64,000 bases of DNA from CAZDBA01 sp965224765. GTDB taxonomy: Bacteria > Planctomycetota > Planctomycetia > Pirellulales > Pirellulaceae. The stretch lies in the NCBI GenBank assembly GCA_965224765.1, contig CBDDAC010000014.1, positions 186,001 through 250,000 of the forward strand, given 5' to 3'. Shown here one piece after another: positions 17,172 to 26,559 of this stretch. The first letter of the stretch is position 1, and every line of letters starts with the position of its first letter. A model generated the notes under the pieces. It searched no databases and had not been told where the DNA came from. It saw nothing but the letters and a program-made list of their open reading frames with translations. The translations under genes were made by a program, and so were the position numbers.

Positions 17172-17958
17172 GTTCTCCTGCGAAATTGAATCCGCCGTTT
17201 ACGTTGATGATTTGTCCAGAGATAAAGCTTGCGTTGGGGCTGCAAATGAAACCGGCAATTTGAGCGACGTCGTCGGGTTGCCCCCAGCGAGTCATCAGAG
17301 AATCTCGTTTTGCACGTTGATCCCAGTCGCCGCCGATTTGCTCGCCCCACTGGGTTTGAATCCAGCCTGCCGCCAGACAATTGACTCTTACTTGGGGTGC
17401 AAGCGATTGCGCGAGGCTTTTCGTCATTGACATGATTGCACCTTTGGTGGTGGAGAACAACTCGCCACTATCGCCCGCCATGCCTTGGTAGGCTTGGTCC
17501 CAACCGATGTTGAGAATGCTTTTTGTGCCTTGCTCATTTGAGGTAGATTTCATTCGCCGTCCCACTGCCCGCGAAAGAAACAATGTTGCTTCGACATCGA
17601 CGGTAAATAAATGGGATAGTTTTTGTTTCAAGGCCCAGTTGGCCGCTTCACCCGTTAAAACATCTGCCCCGGCGTTGTTGATCCAAATGTCGATATTTTC
17701 AAGTTGGTTCCAAATGGTTTCGACGAATAATTCGTGACAGAACGGCTCGCCAAAATCCTGATACAACGGATAGGCTGCTCGGCCCAATGATTCGATTTCG
17801 TCAATCGCTGACCTGCTATTGTCGCTTTCCGCACGCCCATGGATGACAACGTTGGCGCCTTGTCGAGCAAGTTGAATTGCGATTGCGCGACCAATTCCGG
17901 TTGTCGAGCCAGTGACGACGGCCGTCTGGCCGCTGAGATTTTCAGAATTTTGCGTCAC
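17158..17958 (-). CDS. Short-chain dehydrogenase/reductase-like protein lacking catalytic Ser/Tyr
   Basis: The 266-residue product has the SDR Rossmann fold: 'TAVVTGSTTGIGRAIA' (cofactor TGxxxGIG), 'INNAGAD' (NNAG) and the C-terminal 'INVNGGF'. At the active site the canonical Tyr-x-x-x-Lys is 'FSTTK' and the Ser segment reads 'NIGWDQAYQG', so the Tyr and probably the Ser are replaced. It may bind cofactor without classical activity. GTG at 17958 is chosen because it starts 2 bp after the stop of the PQQ-propeller gene. A longer in-frame reading would sit inside that gene. Confidence 0.85.
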   Translation of the reverse strand: MTQNSENLSGQTAVVTGSTTGIGRAIAIQLARQGANVVIHGRAESDNSRSAIDEIESLGRAAYPLYQDFGEPFCHELFVETIWNQLENIDIWINNAGADVLTGEAANWALKQKLSHLFTVDVEATLFLSRAVGRRMKSTSNEQGTKSILNIGWDQAYQGMAGDSGELFSTTKGAIMSMTKSLAQSLAPQVRVNCLAAGWIQTQWGEQIGGDWDQRAKRDSLMTRWGQPDDVAQIAGFICSPNASFISGQIINVNGGFNFAGEHGSA

Positions 17959-17960
17959 GT

Positions 17961-19673
17961 TTAAAATGCCGAGCTGGCAGCGGGAAGTTCGAAACAAGCG
18001 GCTTCGATTTCGCTGCGAACCAAAAGATAGTTTTGGTAAACACAAAGTGTGTTCCAGCAGGTCCCTTGGATTGTCTTGAATGAACCCAGCTCGCGATAGC
18101 CACTGGGGTCGGGGGCGACGATGTGAATTTCACTTCGTGGTTCCAGGATACTTCCACTTTCACAGTGCGTTAAGATGTATTTGCCAACTTTGAGAATTTG
18201 TCCATTCTTGAGACGCTTGCGATGTTTCCAGATCCGTTGACCCTTGGCGAGATCCGTGCACTCAAGGAAACCATTGGAAATTGAATAGGCGTGACCGTCG
18301 AAGATGACCGGATTGGTGAACTTCGTCCTCAATACTCGCGGTTGTGACCAGATCGATTCGGGAATGAGTTTGTCGCCAACGATTTCCAATGCGATTAATT
18401 CCCCGCCGCCGTCAGGGTATCCCTTTGAGGTCAGAACATAGCTGTCAGAAACCACGGTAACCTGCGAGCAATTGGCCATCCCGTTGCTGGCCCCAGGACG
18501 TGGATGCGACCAAATCATTTTGCCGTTTTCGGGGTCAAATCCCATCGCTTTGCTTTCACCAATCAGAAGGATTTGCCGTCGAGTTGAAACGTTGGCAAGC
18601 ACCGGGGAACCGTAGGCGATCATTTCGTTTCCACCCTGCCAGACGAGTTCCCCAGAAGCCTTATCAAAGGCCAAGAGGGTGACGGCTTTTCCTTTGGGGC
18701 CACCGCCAGGGACAACCACGAGATTGTCAACGACCAGGGGCGAACCGGCGCGTCCCCAAGCCAGGTCGGTATTGCCTTCCCATTCGATTTTTTTTCCTGA
18801 ACGGTCTTTGCCTTCCGCGAGAGTAATACCCAAGATCGGATTTAGGTCCTTTTTCCAATGAACGGTTCCATCGTTGCCGTTCAAGCAGACGAAATTTCCT
18901 GTAGCGCCTACTGCATAGACTTTACCGCCGTGAATGGTGGGTGTTGAACGTGGTCCGACCCGTCCCAGGTTCATTTGATCTTGGTGTCGAGCCTGATGCT
19001 TGTAGATCCATTCGAGTTTTCCGGTTTGGATGTCGTAACAGGTGACGCATTCAAATTCGTCACGTTGTTCCATCGTTACGGCAAATCCATTTCTCGCTGA
19101 GAATCCAGACCAACCTTCGCCAATCGGTTGGCTCCAAATTTGTTTGGCATCAGAGAATTTTTCGGCATTCAAATGGATTCCGCGAGCAGCCTGAACGTCT
19201 TGCTCCGGTCCCAGAAATCGAGGGAAATCAAAAGGAGTTTCTTTGCTCAAATCAACACGTCCACTTTTTTCAACTTCGTTTAGCTTCGCTTTGCTGAGCC
19301 AAAGCGGTTCAAATCTTAAAAAGCCAACATCACCGCCTGGAATTGGGTTGAGCACATACATAATCGCGGGTATGGCGAGCAAAGCCAAAATCCCAATCAT
19401 TCGAGTTTTCATCGTCCATCGATTGAGAAAAGCGACGGTAATCAGCCACGAAACGAATGTCAGCAAAATCAACAGGTAAGTAAAGATGTTGATAATGTCT
19501 TTGCCAAACCCGGTCATCTCTTCTAATTCAAACAAGAAGATTCGATTCGCGAGAATGATGATCGTCACCACGAGTACGGAAACGACTAACATGATTTTGG
19601 GAAAACGACTTGGCCGGCGTTCCTTGGGGAGCGTTTTGGGAGGCTGGGTCGCGTCTGGATTCGATTCACTCAT
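17961..19673 (-). CDS. PQQ-binding-like beta-propeller membrane protein
   Basis: The 570-residue product has an N-terminal membrane region with three predicted helices (about 25-120: 'IMLVVSVLVVTIIILANRIF', 'IFTYLLILLTFVSWLITVAF', 'IGILALLAIPAIMYVL'), then a periplasmic beta-propeller of PQQ-type repeats ('CYDIQTGKLEWIYKH', 'CLNGNDGTVHWKKDL', 'AFDKASGELVWQGG', 'MGFDPENGKMIWSH'). Planctomycetes carry many such proteins; most have no proven function and probably do not bind PQQ. It heads a three-gene minus-strand unit with the SDR-like and esterase genes. Confidence 0.88.
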   Translation of the reverse strand: MSESNPDATQPPKTLPKERRPSRFPKIMLVVSVLVVTIIILANRIFLFELEEMTGFGKDIINIFTYLLILLTFVSWLITVAFLNRWTMKTRMIGILALLAIPAIMYVLNPIPGGDVGFLRFEPLWLSKAKLNEVEKSGRVDLSKETPFDFPRFLGPEQDVQAARGIHLNAEKFSDAKQIWSQPIGEGWSGFSARNGFAVTMEQRDEFECVTCYDIQTGKLEWIYKHQARHQDQMNLGRVGPRSTPTIHGGKVYAVGATGNFVCLNGNDGTVHWKKDLNPILGITLAEGKDRSGKKIEWEGNTDLAWGRAGSPLVVDNLVVVPGGGPKGKAVTLLAFDKASGELVWQGGNEMIAYGSPVLANVSTRRQILLIGESKAMGFDPENGKMIWSHPRPGASNGMANCSQVTVVSDSYVLTSKGYPDGGGELIALEIVGDKLIPESIWSQPRVLRTKFTNPVIFDGHAYSISNGFLECTDLAKGQRIWKHRKRLKNGQILKVGKYILTHCESGSILEPRSEIHIVAPDPSGYRELGSFKTIQGTCWNTLCVYQNYLLVRSEIEAACFELPAASSAF

Positions 19674-20072
19674 AGTCTGTTCCTGAAAACTGGGAGAAGT
19701 TTCTCTCTTCGCCGGCCTGATTCATTAGTGAGGAAGTTCTGGCACTTGATTGAAGACGCAATCTATTGCAGTGGGCATATATTAGGGAGTCCAAGCGACT
19801 TCCCGACATCGATTGTAGGTTTTAGGCCTGCATTTTGAAACATTCTTTGCCGGTTACACGCCAGCGTTCAAGATAACGGATTTGGTTTTCAGTGACCACT
19901 TACGAACTTGATACGACATCCAAAAACCAGAATTGATCGACCCAAGCGGCGTATCCTGGGCGACAATCCGATACTTGGGGTAGAACTGCAGGAAAACACC
20001 GCCGAATCTGCAATTGGATCGTTGCCGATGCATTAAGAGCGGTGGCCAAAATCGTTCTCGGCCAGTTGTCTG
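19674..20072. other. Intergenic region, nothing recognised
   Basis: This 399-bp stretch separates two minus-strand genes. The promoter of the PQQ-propeller gene should be here, but I see no convincing boxes, repeats or genes. Confidence 0.4.
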
Positions 20073-20699
20073 TCAGAATCCAACGTGAAAATTGAAACTG
20101 TTTGCTCGGCGGTGCCGCGGTGGGCAAGGAGCGTGCGGGCAATCCTGCGGCCCATCAAAGTAACGCGGTGGGTGGTGGCCGTCGTAAGGAACAACGATTG
20201 GAGCTAGATAGGTTTGGCGAACCTGAGGCACATTGGCGCCACGAAAGTTTTGAAAAGTCGAAATCACTCGATCACTCACCCCGCGTTGCTTCAATGCAAT
20301 TAGCTCGTTCGTTGACAACGGTGCCGCGCAGCCATTGGCCTGCATTTGGTTGATGATCAAATCCTCATTCAGGCCGCTGGAAGTCATCTCGACGAGTTGC
20401 AGCGCCGTGACGGCAGCCTGTTGAGTTCGAGTCTTGGCGTTTTGCCTGGCAAGCCGATTGCGATAGTCCAACTCGTCATTGGCATCGCCGATTGTTGCAC
20501 CAGCAAGTGATCCTAAGGCGCCACCGAGCAGTGCACCTTCCAGACTGTTTCCGTTGTGAGAGCCGATGGCAGCGCCGGCGAGGGCGCCAGTCGTGCCTCC
20601 GATCCCCGTGCCGATGCGCGCGTTTGGGCCGAAACCCTGGCAGCCGCAAAACAGAAACGTGCCCAATAACCAAAGTGAAAATTGCGAAGTTCGACTCAT
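20073..20699 (-). CDS. Glycine-zipper lipoprotein
   Basis: The product (208 aa) begins 'MSRTSQFSLWLLGTFLFCGCQGF', a lipoprotein signal with lipobox Cys (FCGC). It is followed by two glycine-zipper stretches ('GTGIGGTTGALAGAAIGS' and 'GALLGGALGSLAGATIGD', about 30-70) like those of Rcs/SlyB-type outer-membrane lipoproteins, a helical segment, and a Pro/His-rich tail. The ATG at 20699 is preferred over longer upstream readings because it gives the lipoprotein signal. The gene is divergent from moxR, leaving about 150 bp for both promoters. Confidence 0.82.
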   Translation of the reverse strand: MSRTSQFSLWLLGTFLFCGCQGFGPNARIGTGIGGTTGALAGAAIGSHNGNSLEGALLGGALGSLAGATIGDANDELDYRNRLARQNAKTRTQQAAVTALQLVEMTSSGLNEDLIINQMQANGCAAPLSTNELIALKQRGVSDRVISTFQNFRGANVPQVRQTYLAPIVVPYDGHHPPRYFDGPQDCPHAPCPPRHRRANSFNFHVGF

Positions 20700-20850
20700 C
20701 TCATTCAACGTTTTAACCAGAAATGTTTGGCGGAAATTCCCAAGTTCCCAACAATGCGTCAATAGCCAATGATATTTTCCTATCACTTCGATCCTAGCCA
20801 AGCCAGCTAGCAGCAACCATAATTGGAGCAACAGAACAGAAGAGGATGCA

Positions 20851-21801
20851 ATGCAGAATGTTCCCGAAACGTCAAAGCGAATCATTAAAAACGTCGAGCA
20901 AGTGATTGTTGGCAAACGTCAGCAGATCGTCTTTGCCTTAGTTTGTTGGTTTTGCGAAGGCCATTTCCTACTGGAAGATGTTCCAGGGGTTGCCAAAACG
21001 ATACTTGCCCGGTCGCTTGCGAAAAGCGTGGGCTGCAAGTTCACTCGCGTGCAGTGTACGCCAGACTTGCTGCCAACGGACGTGACTGGCGCCTCGATTT
21101 TCAACCAAAAGACGGCGGAGTTTGAGTTTCGAGCTGGCCCTTTGTTTACCAATCTTTTGTTGGCGGATGAAATTAACCGTACAACGCCTCGAACCCAAGC
21201 GGCGTTGTTGGAAGCGATGGGGGAAAGTTGTGTAACGATTGACGGAGTGACTCGCGAGTTGGAGCCTCCCTTTTTGGTGATCGCGACGCAGAATCCCGTT
21301 GATCACGAAGGCACCTTTCCATTGCCAGAAGCTCAACTTGACCGCTTTCTCATGAAATTTAGTCTTGGTTACCCGAGCATGGAAGATGAGTTGATCATGT
21401 TGAATCGACTCCAGAAGGCCCATCCAATTGATACCATTAAGGCCGTTGTCTCAGCGGAGGAGATTGTCGCCTGCCAGCAAGCGGTTCGCGAAGTTCATGT
21501 GGATCCCAAGATCCAAAAGTACATATTGCAGATTGTTCATCTGACTCGGCATCACGAGCATCTGAGTCTTGGGGGAAGTCCAAGAGCCTCGATTGCATTG
21601 TTTCGAACCTCACAGGCTTTGGCCGCGATTCGTGGGCGAGATTACGTTTTGCCGGATGACGTCAAGATTGTCGCGCCTCCCGTTCTAACGCACCGGATTA
21701 TTTTGAAACCGGAAAGTCGCATGCGACAAGTCAAAGCCGATCGAATTGTCGACGAGCTTATGGCTGAGTTGGCAGTCCCCATCGTTGAGGCGGTTGGATG
21801 A
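20851..21801 (+). CDS. MoxR-family AAA+ ATPase
   Basis: The 316-residue product is a MoxR AAA+ ATPase, a chaperone-like protein that usually acts with a DUF58/VWA partner. It has a Walker A variant 'EDVPGVAKTIL' (about 42-52), Walker B 'LLADEINRT', sensor 1 'VIATQNPVDHEGTFPLPEAQLDRFLMK' and sensor 2 'GGSPRASIAL'. It is cytoplasmic. Its stop overlaps the start of the DUF58 gene by 4 bp (ATGA), the usual arrangement. Start ATG with AGAGGA upstream. Confidence 0.95.
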   Translation: MQNVPETSKRIIKNVEQVIVGKRQQIVFALVCWFCEGHFLLEDVPGVAKTILARSLAKSVGCKFTRVQCTPDLLPTDVTGASIFNQKTAEFEFRAGPLFTNLLLADEINRTTPRTQAALLEAMGESCVTIDGVTRELEPPFLVIATQNPVDHEGTFPLPEAQLDRFLMKFSLGYPSMEDELIMLNRLQKAHPIDTIKAVVSAEEIVACQQAVREVHVDPKIQKYILQIVHLTRHHEHLSLGGSPRASIALFRTSQALAAIRGRDYVLPDDVKIVAPPVLTHRIILKPESRMRQVKADRIVDELMAELAVPIVEAVG

Positions 21802-23117
21802 TCCCGGCGAAATGGATTGCGGCGGCGGTTTTGCTCTTGATCATTGCGCTGCTCTTGAATCTGAATTTGTTGGCCTATGCGATTTGTGCCATCGTTGGGT
21901 TGATTCTGATTTCCAAAGGATTAACGAAGCGTTGGGCCACTGAGATTGCCGCTTCACGAAAATGCGAACGGAAAACGGCAAATGTTGGAGACTCCGTGAT
22001 GGTCGAAATCGTCGTTTCGAATTCAGGACGCATGACGGTCCCATGGATGTTGGTTGAGGATCTTTTGTCCAAATCGGCCGTTGCGAAAAAGTCCCCTGCC
22101 CTTCAAATCACAGGTGAGCGAATCGCGGTAATCAAACTCCCGGCTGGAGAATCTCAACACTTGCTTTATCGAATGAAATGTCAGCGACGCGGATATTTTC
22201 AGGTGGGTCCTTTGGTATTGGAAACGGGAGACATGTTTGGTTTGAATCGGCGATTTCGCGTTTTGAGCGAGCCGAACTATCTTATGGTTTATCCCAAGAC
22301 GATTCCGCTGGCGAAGTACGATATTGCGTCGCGGAGACCGATTGGTGAAGTGGTCATGACGCATCGGCTGTTCGAGGATCCGACAAGGATTGCCGGCGTG
22401 CGTGATTACCAACAGGGTGATCCTATGCGGCGCATTCACTGGAAGGCAACGGCTCGAAGCGGAAAACTGCAAAGCAAAGTCTATGAACCCAGCAGCCTGG
22501 CTGGGGCAACGATCATGATTGACTTTCACAAGAACGCGTACGAATCCAGTGATGAACCGGTGCGAAGTGAGCTGGCGATTATCTGTGCAGCAAGCATCTC
22601 CAAAGCACTACACGATATGAATCAACAGGTTGGAATCGTTTCAAACGGCCGCGATGCGGTGGATCGAATTCAACAAGAGGGTTGGCAAGGAGACGCTAGA
22701 ACTCGAAGTGAAGCGAGAACGTCGGTCACTATGAAAGCCAAAAGCGATCGTTTGGAGCCAGTTTCGGTTCCCACAAGCAAGCTTCCCGATCAGTTTATGA
22801 GAATTCTTCGCGCACTGGCTCGCCTGGAAAAAACGGATGGCCTGGCATTCCCAGACTTTGTGATGCAATCGATGGTTCGCCTGCCACGCGACGCGACCGT
22901 TGTCGTGATCATTTCAAAAGTCACCGTTGAAAAGGCCGTGGCGTTGGGTGGATTGAAACGGCAAGGGTTTGCGGTAACGGCAATTGTTAACTGTTTCAGT
23001 GGTGATCATTTTATCAATGCCAGCGGAATCCTTCTCAATCACGGCATTGAGAGCCGCCACTTGAAAAGTGAGGAATCGATATCAAACATCTGTGAACGCC
23101 AAGTCTTGAGAGGTTAG
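21798..23117 (+). CDS. DUF58 domain-containing membrane protein
   Basis: The 439-residue product has two N-terminal transmembrane helices ('WIAAAVLLLIIALLLNLNLLAYAICAIVGLILI', about 5-38), then the DUF58 signature around 'GVRDYQQGDPMRRIHWKATARSGKLQSK' (about 200-228) and a VWA-like C-terminal part. MoxR/DUF58 pairs are proposed to assemble or activate other proteins. The usual third partner, a transglutaminase or VWA protein, is absent here. ATGA overlap with moxR indicates translational coupling. Confidence 0.92.
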   Translation: MIPAKWIAAAVLLLIIALLLNLNLLAYAICAIVGLILISKGLTKRWATEIAASRKCERKTANVGDSVMVEIVVSNSGRMTVPWMLVEDLLSKSAVAKKSPALQITGERIAVIKLPAGESQHLLYRMKCQRRGYFQVGPLVLETGDMFGLNRRFRVLSEPNYLMVYPKTIPLAKYDIASRRPIGEVVMTHRLFEDPTRIAGVRDYQQGDPMRRIHWKATARSGKLQSKVYEPSSLAGATIMIDFHKNAYESSDEPVRSELAIICAASISKALHDMNQQVGIVSNGRDAVDRIQQEGWQGDARTRSEARTSVTMKAKSDRLEPVSVPTSKLPDQFMRILRALARLEKTDGLAFPDFVMQSMVRLPRDATVVVIISKVTVEKAVALGGLKRQGFAVTAIVNCFSGDHFINASGILLNHGIESRHLKSEESISNICERQVLRG

Positions 23118-23495
23118 CCCCACATTTCTCGTTTGGCGAGCTTGCGTAGATTTTTCTTGGTGTTGGGTTGAATTTTCCCGCCAAGATATGAGCCAGCATT
23201 CATTTTTTGTCCGTAGGTTTTGGAGTCGATGAAGCAGAGGAAATTTGCCTGTGACGTAGTGTCACAGGTTGCCGTTTGATTGAGTTTACGTGATGGGTGA
23301 AACTCATGATGAGTTTCTGAAACTTCTTAAAATAGACGGTCTTTCGGACACATTGTTTTTCGTGGGTTAATTGAGTTTAGGTTGCCTCAAATCGGGCAAA
23401 ACGGGCAACTTCACCTGTCCTTTTCTGGCCTGCTTGGTTATTCTGTTCCGACCCATAACGGTTAGTTCTTTGTGAACATTACTCACTCAAAAATG
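23118..23495. other. Intergenic region with two palindromes upstream of moaC
   Basis: This 378-bp region holds a perfect CCTGTGAC-gtagt-GTCACAGG (23248-23268) and a perfect GAAACTCAT-g-ATGAGTTTC (23298-23316). Neither resembles a molybdenum-cofactor riboswitch. No gene is seen. Confidence 0.5.
23298..23316. promoter_or_regulatory. Perfect 9-bp-arm palindrome upstream of moaC
   Basis: GAAACTCAT-g-ATGAGTTTC, about 180 bp before the chosen moaC start. It could be a regulator site or a small repeat; nothing identifies a binding protein. Confidence 0.35.
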
Positions 23496-23978
23496 ATGAC
23501 AGAATTCTCTCATTTCGATGCGGAAGGCCAGGCACAAATGGTTAATGTTGGCGCGAAAGCTCCGACTCACCGAGTTGCCGTCGCGACCGCCACAATCTCG
23601 ATGGAGGCGGAAACCTTATCGATGATTCAACAGGGTGGGTTTGCCAAGGGCAATGTGTTGGAGGTTGCCCGTCTGGCCGGAATTATGGCGACCAAGAGGA
23701 CGTCAGATTTGATTCCACTTTGCCATCCGATTGCGGTCACATCTGTGAATGTTGAATTCAAAATCGTCGATGAAGGCAACCTGGTAGTGATCACAGCAAA
23801 TGTCCAGGCGATGGATCGAACTGGCGTTGAGATGGAAGCCTTGACTGCAGTAACAACTTCTGCGCTGACGGTATACGATATGTGTAAAAGCGTTGATCGA
23901 GAGATGGAAATTTCAAACGTCAAGTTACTTCATAAATCAGGCGGAAAAAGCGGCACGTTTGATCGGCAAAAGATTTAA
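23496..23978 (+). CDS. moaC: Cyclic pyranopterin monophosphate synthase MoaC
   Basis: MoaC converts the MoaA product to cyclic pyranopterin monophosphate in molybdenum-cofactor synthesis. The family landmarks are present: 'KAPTHRVAVATATI', 'GNVLEVARLAGIMATKRTSDLIPLCHPI' (conserved KRTSDLIPLCHPI) and 'MDRTGVEMEALTAVTTSALTVYDMCKS' with the catalytic 'GVEMEA'. I chose ATG 23496, which makes the N-terminus line up with E. coli MoaC without gaps (160 aa). GTG 23472 and ATG 23493 are also in frame. No other moa gene is in the window. Confidence 0.95.
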   Translation: MTEFSHFDAEGQAQMVNVGAKAPTHRVAVATATISMEAETLSMIQQGGFAKGNVLEVARLAGIMATKRTSDLIPLCHPIAVTSVNVEFKIVDEGNLVVITANVQAMDRTGVEMEALTAVTTSALTVYDMCKSVDREMEISNVKLLHKSGGKSGTFDRQKI

Positions 23979-24065
23979 CCGAAAATCGCCCGGCCACGGC
24001 GACTGACGAGCGACGTCAAATAACAACATGCCTCGCAGCTTGCGAGAAAAGAAAGGAAATGGTTT

Positions 24066-25061
24066 GTGAGTCAAACCGTACCACGACAACAATCCGGTGG
24101 AATTGGTAATCTTCAAGAACCCGTTGCCGCTGAGCTCAAGGAAGTCGAAAAGATCTTGCTGTCTGAAATGCGCAACGATGTTCCCTGGATGCATCGATTG
24201 CTCGAAAGCAGTTCACTGGCCAAGGGCAAAAGAATGCGGCCATTGTTGATGCTGCTTTGTGGCGCGCAAGCGGGGATGTTGGATAAAACCCATTTTTCAA
24301 TGGCTGCCGCTTTGGAGATGATTCACGTCGCGACTTTGGTTCATGATGATATTTTGGACGGTGCCGAATCTCGCCGCCATCAACCGACGGTCAGCCAGCG
24401 ACACGGAGTGAACGTCGGGATTTTGCTTGGGGATTATCTTTTCACGCATGCATTTTCAGTTGGTTCTCGGGCTGGGAACGCAGATGCAATTTCGATTTTG
24501 GCTCGAGCAAGCAATCGAGTTTGCGAAGGCGAAATGCGACAGAACTTTCAACAAGGCAATTTGAACCTGAAGCAAAGTGAGTATCTGGAGATTATCTCCA
24601 GCAAGACGGCGGAGTTGGTCGCTGCTGCGTGTCATTTGGGCGCGACTTTGTCGGGCGCAAATGAGCATGTCTGTGCTGCATTTGAAAAGTATGGCCGCGA
24701 TTTGGGAATGGCGTTTCAGATCATTGATGATGTTCTGGACATCGTCGGCGATGTCGATTCGGTCGGCAAGACGCTTGGTACCGACGCGATCAACAGCAAG
24801 TTGACATTGCCCCTGATTCATTGTCGTAATTCGCTGAGTGACGAAGACCAAGTCGAATTTCTGACCTTTTTGACCTCATCAAATGTTACCAACGAAGTCT
24901 TGATTGCCTGGCTGCAAAAGACGCGTTCGATTGAGTACTCACGTGAGGTGGCGCGTCAACATGTTAACGAGGCGTTGACGTTTAGTAAGTCGTTACCGGA
25001 AAGTGCTTTCTCGGCAGCACTATTTCAAGTGGCAGAGTTCATTTTGAAAAGAACCTACTAG
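24066..25061 (+). CDS. Polyprenyl diphosphate synthase (trans-isoprenyl family)
   Basis: The 331-residue product elongates isoprenyl diphosphates and carries both Asp-rich Mg-binding motifs: DDILD at 94-98 ('LVHDDILDGAESRR') and DDVLD at 221-225 ('FQIIDDVLDIVGD'), plus 'GKRMRPLL' for substrate binding. The absence of bulky residues just before the first motif would favour a longer chain, as in heptaprenyl/octaprenyl synthases for quinone side chains, but chain length is not certain. GTG start at 24066 with AAAGGAAAT upstream. It follows moaC by 87 bp. Confidence 0.93.
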   Translation: MSQTVPRQQSGGIGNLQEPVAAELKEVEKILLSEMRNDVPWMHRLLESSSLAKGKRMRPLLMLLCGAQAGMLDKTHFSMAAALEMIHVATLVHDDILDGAESRRHQPTVSQRHGVNVGILLGDYLFTHAFSVGSRAGNADAISILARASNRVCEGEMRQNFQQGNLNLKQSEYLEIISSKTAELVAAACHLGATLSGANEHVCAAFEKYGRDLGMAFQIIDDVLDIVGDVDSVGKTLGTDAINSKLTLPLIHCRNSLSDEDQVEFLTFLTSSNVTNEVLIAWLQKTRSIEYSREVARQHVNEALTFSKSLPESAFSAALFQVAEFILKRTY

Positions 25062-25188
25062 ACCGCGTTTGTATTGTGGATTGTTGGTGGATTCGGGTTG
25101 CAACGGCCAAGCCATGAATCGACCGGTAGGAATCGGTCCCACTTCTCTATATTTAGGTTCGGTGTTCTCGAACGACGTCGAAAATCGA

Positions 25189-25746
25189 TCAGTGATTGAC
25201 GTGAAGGCCACGGCGGCGACGTTCTTTTCGTCTGGCATCGTCAATCAAATCGACGACCTGGGCGACACGGTCGATCCCACGCAGGACTAGTTGCGGATGC
25301 GATTTGTCGCTCGAATCAATAATGATGTCGCCCACATTCAGCAAGGCTTGAACAGGCCCCTGGCGGAAAAGCACATCGTCGATGTCAATCAACTCCATCC
25401 GATTTTGAGTTCGGAAAAGAATGCCTTCCCGGTGTTTGAGTCGCTGGGTAGAAAGCTCGTATCGCTCTGCCAGTTTTCGGTAAATGGCGACTCCTGCCAG
25501 AGCAAGCCAAAGTAGAACGATGACCCCGATGCCAAACATCCAAACCATCTCGTTAATTCTGAGGTCTTTGATCAGCAGGATTGAGATGACGATCAACAGA
25601 GAAACCGCCGCTCCCATGATCCAGGAGCCGACCATCGATTTGGAGGAAAAAGCACCGCTCCAAAGTTCGACTTCCGATTCCGAATACGCCGTGTTTGACT
25701 CGGAGTCGATCGAGGAAGTTAGCACTTGTTTCGAGTGAAGACTCAT
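25189..25746 (-). CDS. Bacterial PH-domain membrane protein
   Basis: The 185-residue product has two transmembrane helices (about 40-90, 'IMGAAVSLLIVISILLI' and 'MFGIGVIVLLWLALAGVAIY') followed by a bacterial pleckstrin-homology-like domain ('RYELSTQRLKHREGILFRTQNRMELIDIDDVLFRQ'). This arrangement fits the membrane-bound bPH2 (YdbS/YdbT-like) group, of unknown role. It is convergent with the polyprenyl synthase gene and divergent from nrdR. Confidence 0.8.
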   Translation of the reverse strand: MSLHSKQVLTSSIDSESNTAYSESEVELWSGAFSSKSMVGSWIMGAAVSLLIVISILLIKDLRINEMVWMFGIGVIVLLWLALAGVAIYRKLAERYELSTQRLKHREGILFRTQNRMELIDIDDVLFRQGPVQALLNVGDIIIDSSDKSHPQLVLRGIDRVAQVVDLIDDARRKERRRRGLHVNH

Positions 25747-26020
25747 TGGAGATATCTACAACGGATAAAAAAAAGGGGTAATGAGAGCTGGACTACATTA
25801 GTCTACTTGAAACTTCGGTTCGATTCATCGGGATAATTGTTCCGGAAACGATTGAAAGTGTGCCCTGTGAACCGAAGTGATGGGGTGCGAATCGGAAACG
25901 GCGAAAAATTCGTTACACGTCCCCCAAGGCGATCGTGGTTAGGGCGAATAACTGGATTGTCGGTTCGCCCTGGCTACTCGTCGACTATATTAAACGTTTC
26001 CAAAACCCATTGAAAAACAG

Positions 26021-26503
26021 ATGAAGTGCCCCTTTTGCCAACTTGATAATGACAAAGTCATCGATTCGCGGTCTGGCGAGGAGGGGTTCGTGATCCGTCG
26101 GCGACGACATTGTCAGAGTTGTGAACGACGATTTACTACATACGAGCGTGTCGCCGAAGTCGATATTCGGATCGTGAAAAAGGATGGCGCTCGCGAGCCG
26201 TTCCGGCCAGAGAAGATCCGCAAAGGCATTGAGAGAGCCTGTTGGAAACGCCCAATTGCTACGAGCGAAGTCGAAAAAATTATCACGGAAATCGTTCAGG
26301 AGGTTTACCTCGTTGGCGACAATGAACTTGACTCGAATACGCTGGGCGAAATGGTCATGGAAAAGCTGATCGAGTTGGACGAGGTCGCCTACATTCGTTT
26401 TGCCAGCGTCTATCGCCAGTTCAAGGATATTCACGATTTCGTGGATGAAGTTCGCCCCATGCTCAATCGAGCTTCTCGAAAGGCAGCGAAAGAAGGCTCG
26501 TGA
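26021..26503 (+). CDS. nrdR: Transcriptional repressor NrdR
   Basis: NrdR represses ribonucleotide reductase genes in response to ATP/dATP. The N-terminal zinc ribbon has C3, C6, C31 and C34 ('MKCPFC', 'RHCQSC'), followed by 'ERRFTTYE', and an ATP-cone domain occupies about 48-140 ('IVKKDGAREPFRPEKIRKGI', 'VAYIRFASVYRQF'). The length (160 aa) is normal. ATG start with no strong ribosome-binding site. No nrd gene or clear NrdR box is in the window. Confidence 0.95.
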   Translation: MKCPFCQLDNDKVIDSRSGEEGFVIRRRRHCQSCERRFTTYERVAEVDIRIVKKDGAREPFRPEKIRKGIERACWKRPIATSEVEKIITEIVQEVYLVGDNELDSNTLGEMVMEKLIELDEVAYIRFASVYRQFKDIHDFVDEVRPMLNRASRKAAKEGS

Positions 26504-26559
26504 GTCTCGGCTCGTGTGAGGCATGCCATTCAATCCGTCGACTCAGCACCGATGGTTTT

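Noticed and set aside
23118..23471. Molybdenum-cofactor riboswitch upstream of moaC
   Set aside because: Only two simple palindromes are present; no larger conserved fold could be traced.
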